This document shows, one piece after another, positions 45,857 to 49,437 of a stretch of 49,437 nucleotides of DNA. The translations under genes were made by a program, and so were the position numbers. Source of the DNA: Hirudo medicinalis (lineage: Eukaryota; Annelida; Clitellata; Hirudinida; Hirudinidae). The stretch covers positions 4,075 to 53,511 of the forward strand of contig MPNW01000722.1 in assembly GCA_011800805.1 (NCBI GenBank), in the 5' to 3' direction. Numbering within the stretch: the stretch's first letter is position 1; every line of letters starts with the position of its first letter. The notes under the pieces were generated by a model that was not told where the DNA came from, made no database searches, and saw nothing but the letters and a program-made list of their open reading frames with translations.

Positions 45857-47441
45857 ATGCTTGAAAATCAAATCAACCTCAGAGTCGTGGAAGGCAAGGA
45901 TTCTTCCAAAATGCCTTCCGACTTCCAGGATGGTTTTTCAAATTCCCTCATAAAAAAATTTCCTTGGACAAAAGAAGAGGTAATATGAAATTATTGGTGA
46001 ATGAGAGTCATGGATGAATAGATTTTGAATGGAATGTGTTGATTTGCATAGCTAAGGATTTTTCTTGTGACTTAGTTATTTTTCTGAATGAGTTGATATA
46101 ATTTGTTGAACTTTGAGAATAAAGTCTTAATAAAATCTTGGATGATGATAACAAGCAGTTGTATAATTATGAGATGAAATCTGGTGAATAACTGGAAATA
46201 TTTATAAGCGACATTATCATAAATAAACAGTAGTTACACCATTGGATAAAAGTTAACAATTCCCATAACACATCAGTAATCATTATAAGCATTGTAAACA
46301 GTTTCCATGAGAACTGATTGATTTAGTCGTTGCTTCTTTGATTGACACGTCAGTCGATTGACTCAATCGCTGGTTGAAAACCACTCCAATTCCTCTTGAA
46401 ACCAGGATGAGTGGTTGACGCTCCTCGTGGAGCACAACGGCGACACGTGCTGGGAGGAGATATCACGGCTGGTCAGCGGGAGAACTGCCACTCAGTGCAA
46501 GAAGAGATGGGAAGCTTTCCTCAGTCCTGAGCTCGTCAGAGGACCTTGGACCAAAGAGGTGGTAAATTAATTAATAATGATTGTGTTATATTTTTGGTTT
46601 AAAATATGTGAAGATTAGAACTTACATTAGAACTTGTAATGCATTGTAATGTTTAATACATCAACACTCCCCCATAATGCATTGTAACTTGAAAAATATT
46701 CTATTACTTGTAATTCCTCGTAACATTTCATGGAACTTTGAAATGTCTCGAAATCAACGACCCACCTTTAAAGAGCTCCTCTGGCTCGGCTTAATTCCAT
46801 TAAATTTAATTCAATAGGAGGACAACAAGCTGGTCGAACTCGTTGGCAAGTGCGGCACGAAGAGATGGTCCTTCATCTCCACTTACCTCAAGGGAAGGAC
46901 GGGCAAGCAGTGTCGGGAGAGGTATTTCTGTTTCAAGTCTATCATCGATGGGCTGCAATAATGATCATGATGATGTGAAGTTACAATGATGATCATGATG
47001 ATGTGAAGTTACAATGATGATAAGTTACAATGATGATAATAGTGATGTGAGGCCTTAATGACGATAGTGATGATGTGATGTTAAGTTATCTTGAAATGTT
47101 AGTTAACTTACTGAAGAGTTGGTTTATTTATATTTTTGAATAGCTTTCTTCAATTTTGTTTACAATAATTTTGTATTGATAAACATTTCTTGAACATTAA
47201 TTGGCAAAATGGTGAAATTTTTTTAAAATTGCGTAATATCCTTCAATGCAAAAAATTGCAGCAACAAAAATTAAAAAAAATATCTCTGATTGCTGTCACT
47301 CTGTTTAATAAACAATTCAATCGCATATATTTTTGTTGGAAACAAAATGATTTTCACGAATTGTTTCACTGAGTTCGTTTGGCATTTTTATGAATCCTTG
47401 CTTTTTACTGGCTTATTAATCTCCATCTCTCCATCTCTCTC

Positions 47442-47480
<39 letters not shown>

Positions 47481-49437
47481 CTCTCTCTGCTGTTAGGTGT
47501 TTCGGAAGGTTACAGAATTAAAATTTGAATCGTAATTTGCAGGTGGCATAACCACTTGGATCCAGAGGTTCGAAAGGCAGCCTGGACCGTCGAAGAGGAT
47601 GTGCTCCTGTGCAAACTCCATCTCCAGTACGGAAACAGGTGGGCAAAGATCGCCAGACATTTCCAGGGCAGGTAAGGAGTGGTTTCATGAGAACCTGTGG
47701 ACTGGTGTTTTGTGTTTGGAGTGTTGTTTGCGATGGATCCCTTCCAAAGTTTTTTGAGCCATTTGTTGGTCACACGAATTGAAGTTAACGACTAGTTAGT
47801 ATCAGTAGTATTAGTAGTAGACTAGTTAGTATCAGTAGTATTAAGCCATTAGTTTTGTTAATTATAATTATCAGCAGCAGAATATCAATTAATCAATTGG
47901 AAATTGTGAGCACCCGTTGTAATTCTGTGAAATTCGAAAAATGATCCTTTAAAAAAAAGCACTCGCACTCTCAAGAGCAACTAATGAAACTGTTGAAATC
48001 GCTCGAGCAGGACGGACAACTCCGTCAAGAACCACTGGCACGGCACCATGAAGAGGAGGTTCAGCAAGATAGGCTTCTTCGACGGCCTCATAAGGAAGGT
48101 GAGGTCAATCGTCCGTTCTTCCGACGATCTGTAGAAATTAAATTCGATTGATCGAGAATTTGATTGAAAGGTGCGTCTTAATTTCGTGCTTCAATCGAAC
48201 GACGATGACGACATCCGGTCGAGCGTGACGTGCTTCGATGCGGCATGGGTTCGGTCGTCTTCGGAGTTCGTGCACCGAAGAATTTTATGCCCCCATCTTT
48301 GGTCGTGATTGATTGAACGGGTTGATACAAAATTCTTCAGGACGATGAGGAGATGGCCCTGGAAGAAGTCGATCCGCAGCAAGTGGAGGCACAACGTTAG
48401 CATTTTTATTGAGTGGTTTTTTTTATTTTTTGTCTGTCATGTCGACGTTTCATTATCAGTGCCAATGTCATTAAAATGTTCTAAACTGAGCCGTGAAAAA
48501 TCGTTTCAATTGTTTGTTCAAATTTTGTGTCCAACAAATCTCATTGTAATATTTTCTTGGCGATAAACAAATACGTACTGCTGCAAATGTCGCAAGTAGT
48601 GTCACGCTCACATCTGGTGCGACAACGTCGTCGTGACGATCCGATCGGTAGCATGTCACGATTTGATTGGCCGCAGGAAGAATCGATTATCATAAAATAT
48701 GCAGGCAACCATCGCAGAATTCGAACCCAGAAGCTGCTACTTTTTTTTGTAGCGTTACATTCGAATATGGTTGACCTTGAACCGGACGATTTGTCTCTCG
48801 ACATGCAGGAGGAGGCCGACCCGCCCCAGCCCCAGCCCCTATCCGAACCTCCGCCCCAAGTGGGTTTGAATGTACGTGCTCGTGGGTTGCTTTGGGTTTT
48901 TTTAATTTTGTTTTTCTTTTCTGCTCAGCTACTCAAGTATTATTTATTAGTTATTAATTCTAATCGTATAGTAATACGAAATGTATAAATGTTTTCGCGA
49001 TGCATTTATCGAGGTGATTTTAGCTCAGCATGATGCGCTGATGTGCATTTACTGTTTGCACAATTTAAAGTCTTTGATTTTTTTTTTTTTGTTCTGGTTT
49101 AAATTTTCTATTAAGAATCTCCACAGCAACCTATCTTCTGCCTAAGACTAAGATATTACGTCTATTTATAGGCTATGCTAAACAAATCTCGTAATCGAAT
49201 TGTATTTATTTTCTAGGCCAGCACAGAAATTGTTCCGTCGTCGCCAGCTTCTGAGGGCAACCTCACAAGGTCTTCTTTGCCTCCTCACTTCATTCATTCG
49301 CCCGTTCATCTTTCGATCATTCACCTTCCCAGACTGACGATGCATTTCTCCAAGCATTGATCGATTCGATTGTCAGGATTTCTTTTCGATTGCAGGCTGC
49401 CCAAGAAAATCATCATCATCAGAACCTCGAAGCAAAA
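45857..49437 (+). CDS. MYB: R1R2R3 MYB transcription factor, 3' end beyond window
   Basis: Exons: 45857-45979, 46406-46558, 46818-46921, 47543-47671, 48011-48098, 48341-48395, 48753-48871, 49217-49269, 49396 to the edge. Phases agree. Three MYB repeats follow a short 35-residue leader: R1 FPWTKEEDEWLTLLVEHNGD to KKRWEAFL, R2 RGPWTKEEDNKL to KGRTGKQCRERWHNHL, R3 KAAWTVEEDVLL to GRTDNSVKNHWHGTMKRR. Each repeat has its three Trp residues, and R2 keeps the conserved redox-sensitive Cys (KQCRERW). The order and sequence are those of animal A-/B-/c-MYB rather than SNAPC4 or CDC5. The factor binds the YAACNG-type element and controls proliferation genes. After R3 come acidic and Pro-rich exons (DDEEMALEEV; PPQPQPLSEPPPQ). 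The start is the first Met after an in-frame stop; exons from 48341 on rest on phase and splice sites only. Confidence 0.94.
46961..47040. repeat. Short tandem repeat in MYB intron 3
   Basis: The unit ATGATCATGATGATGTGAAG followed by TTACA occurs twice, then a shortened GATAAGTTACAATGATGA. It begins about 40 bp after the exon 3 donor. Confidence 0.8.
47424..47489. repeat. (TC)n-(TA)n-(TC)n microsatellite in MYB intron 3
   Basis: CTCTCT, then about 30 bp of TATATA, then CTCTCTCTCT. The run ends about 55 bp before exon 4. Confidence 0.9.
47791..47843. repeat. 30-bp tandem duplication in MYB intron 4
   Basis: ACTAGTTAGTATCAGTAGTA plus TTAGTAGTAG is followed directly by a second copy that diverges after TTA. 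Confidence 0.85.

Noticed and set aside
46406..48098. SNAPC4 or CDC5L instead of MYB
   Set aside because: Repeat sequences such as KGRTGKQCRERWHNHL and GRTDNSVKNHW are those of the A/B/c-MYB family, with exactly three repeats near the amino terminus.

Overview
The window looks like invertebrate animal nuclear DNA. Its genes are split into many short, relatively GC-rich exons separated by AT-rich introns. The introns are full of (ATT)n, (GAT)n and (TTG)n microsatellites, transposon debris and one assembly gap. Protein similarity is clearly metazoan. The repeat style and the FTP/WSC lectin-like genes would fit a lophotrochozoan such as an annelid or leech, but that placement is a guess. I see no prokaryotic operons, CRISPR arrays or viral genomes.

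Layout. 1-17239 holds an array of related membrane-protein genes built from a fucolectin-type (FTP/F5-8C-like) domain, WSC domains, an EGF-like exon, a Ser/Thr/Pro stalk, one transmembrane segment and a short tail. Copy W1 enters from the left edge with only its 3' exons. Copy W2 (6170-13754) is the most complete. Copy W3 (14465-17239) has only the second WSC domain onward. The array is disrupted by a CR1/L2-like reverse transcriptase relic, a hAT transposase relic, a CR1/L2-like endonuclease relic, a Ty3/Gypsy RNase H fragment and a solo LTR.

From 19277 on there are five recognisable conserved genes, all resolved to exon level with consistent phases. DDB1 (+, 28 exons, 1137 aa) encodes the CUL4 ubiquitin-ligase adaptor. 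An AGPAT5-type lysophospholipid acyltransferase (-, 8 exons, 374 aa) lies tail to tail with DDB1. OAF (+, 4 exons, 276 aa) is a secreted protein, head to head with AGPAT5 across 341 bp. CHAF1B (+, 12 exons, 461 aa) is the WD-repeat subunit of the CAF-1 histone chaperone. An R1R2R3 MYB transcription factor (+) runs off the right edge.

How they relate. DDB1, CHAF1B and MYB all act in replication, repair or cell-cycle control of chromatin, but nothing in the sequence shows that their proximity is functional. The most unusual material is the W array. It has a second 3' cassette that could splice onto the W2 amino-terminal half, a proline/alanine minisatellite in or next to a tail exon, and GC-AG introns at a position shared by two paralogues. 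OAF has an independent GC-AG intron. A 77-bp tandem duplication in DDB1 has copied a complete splice acceptor.
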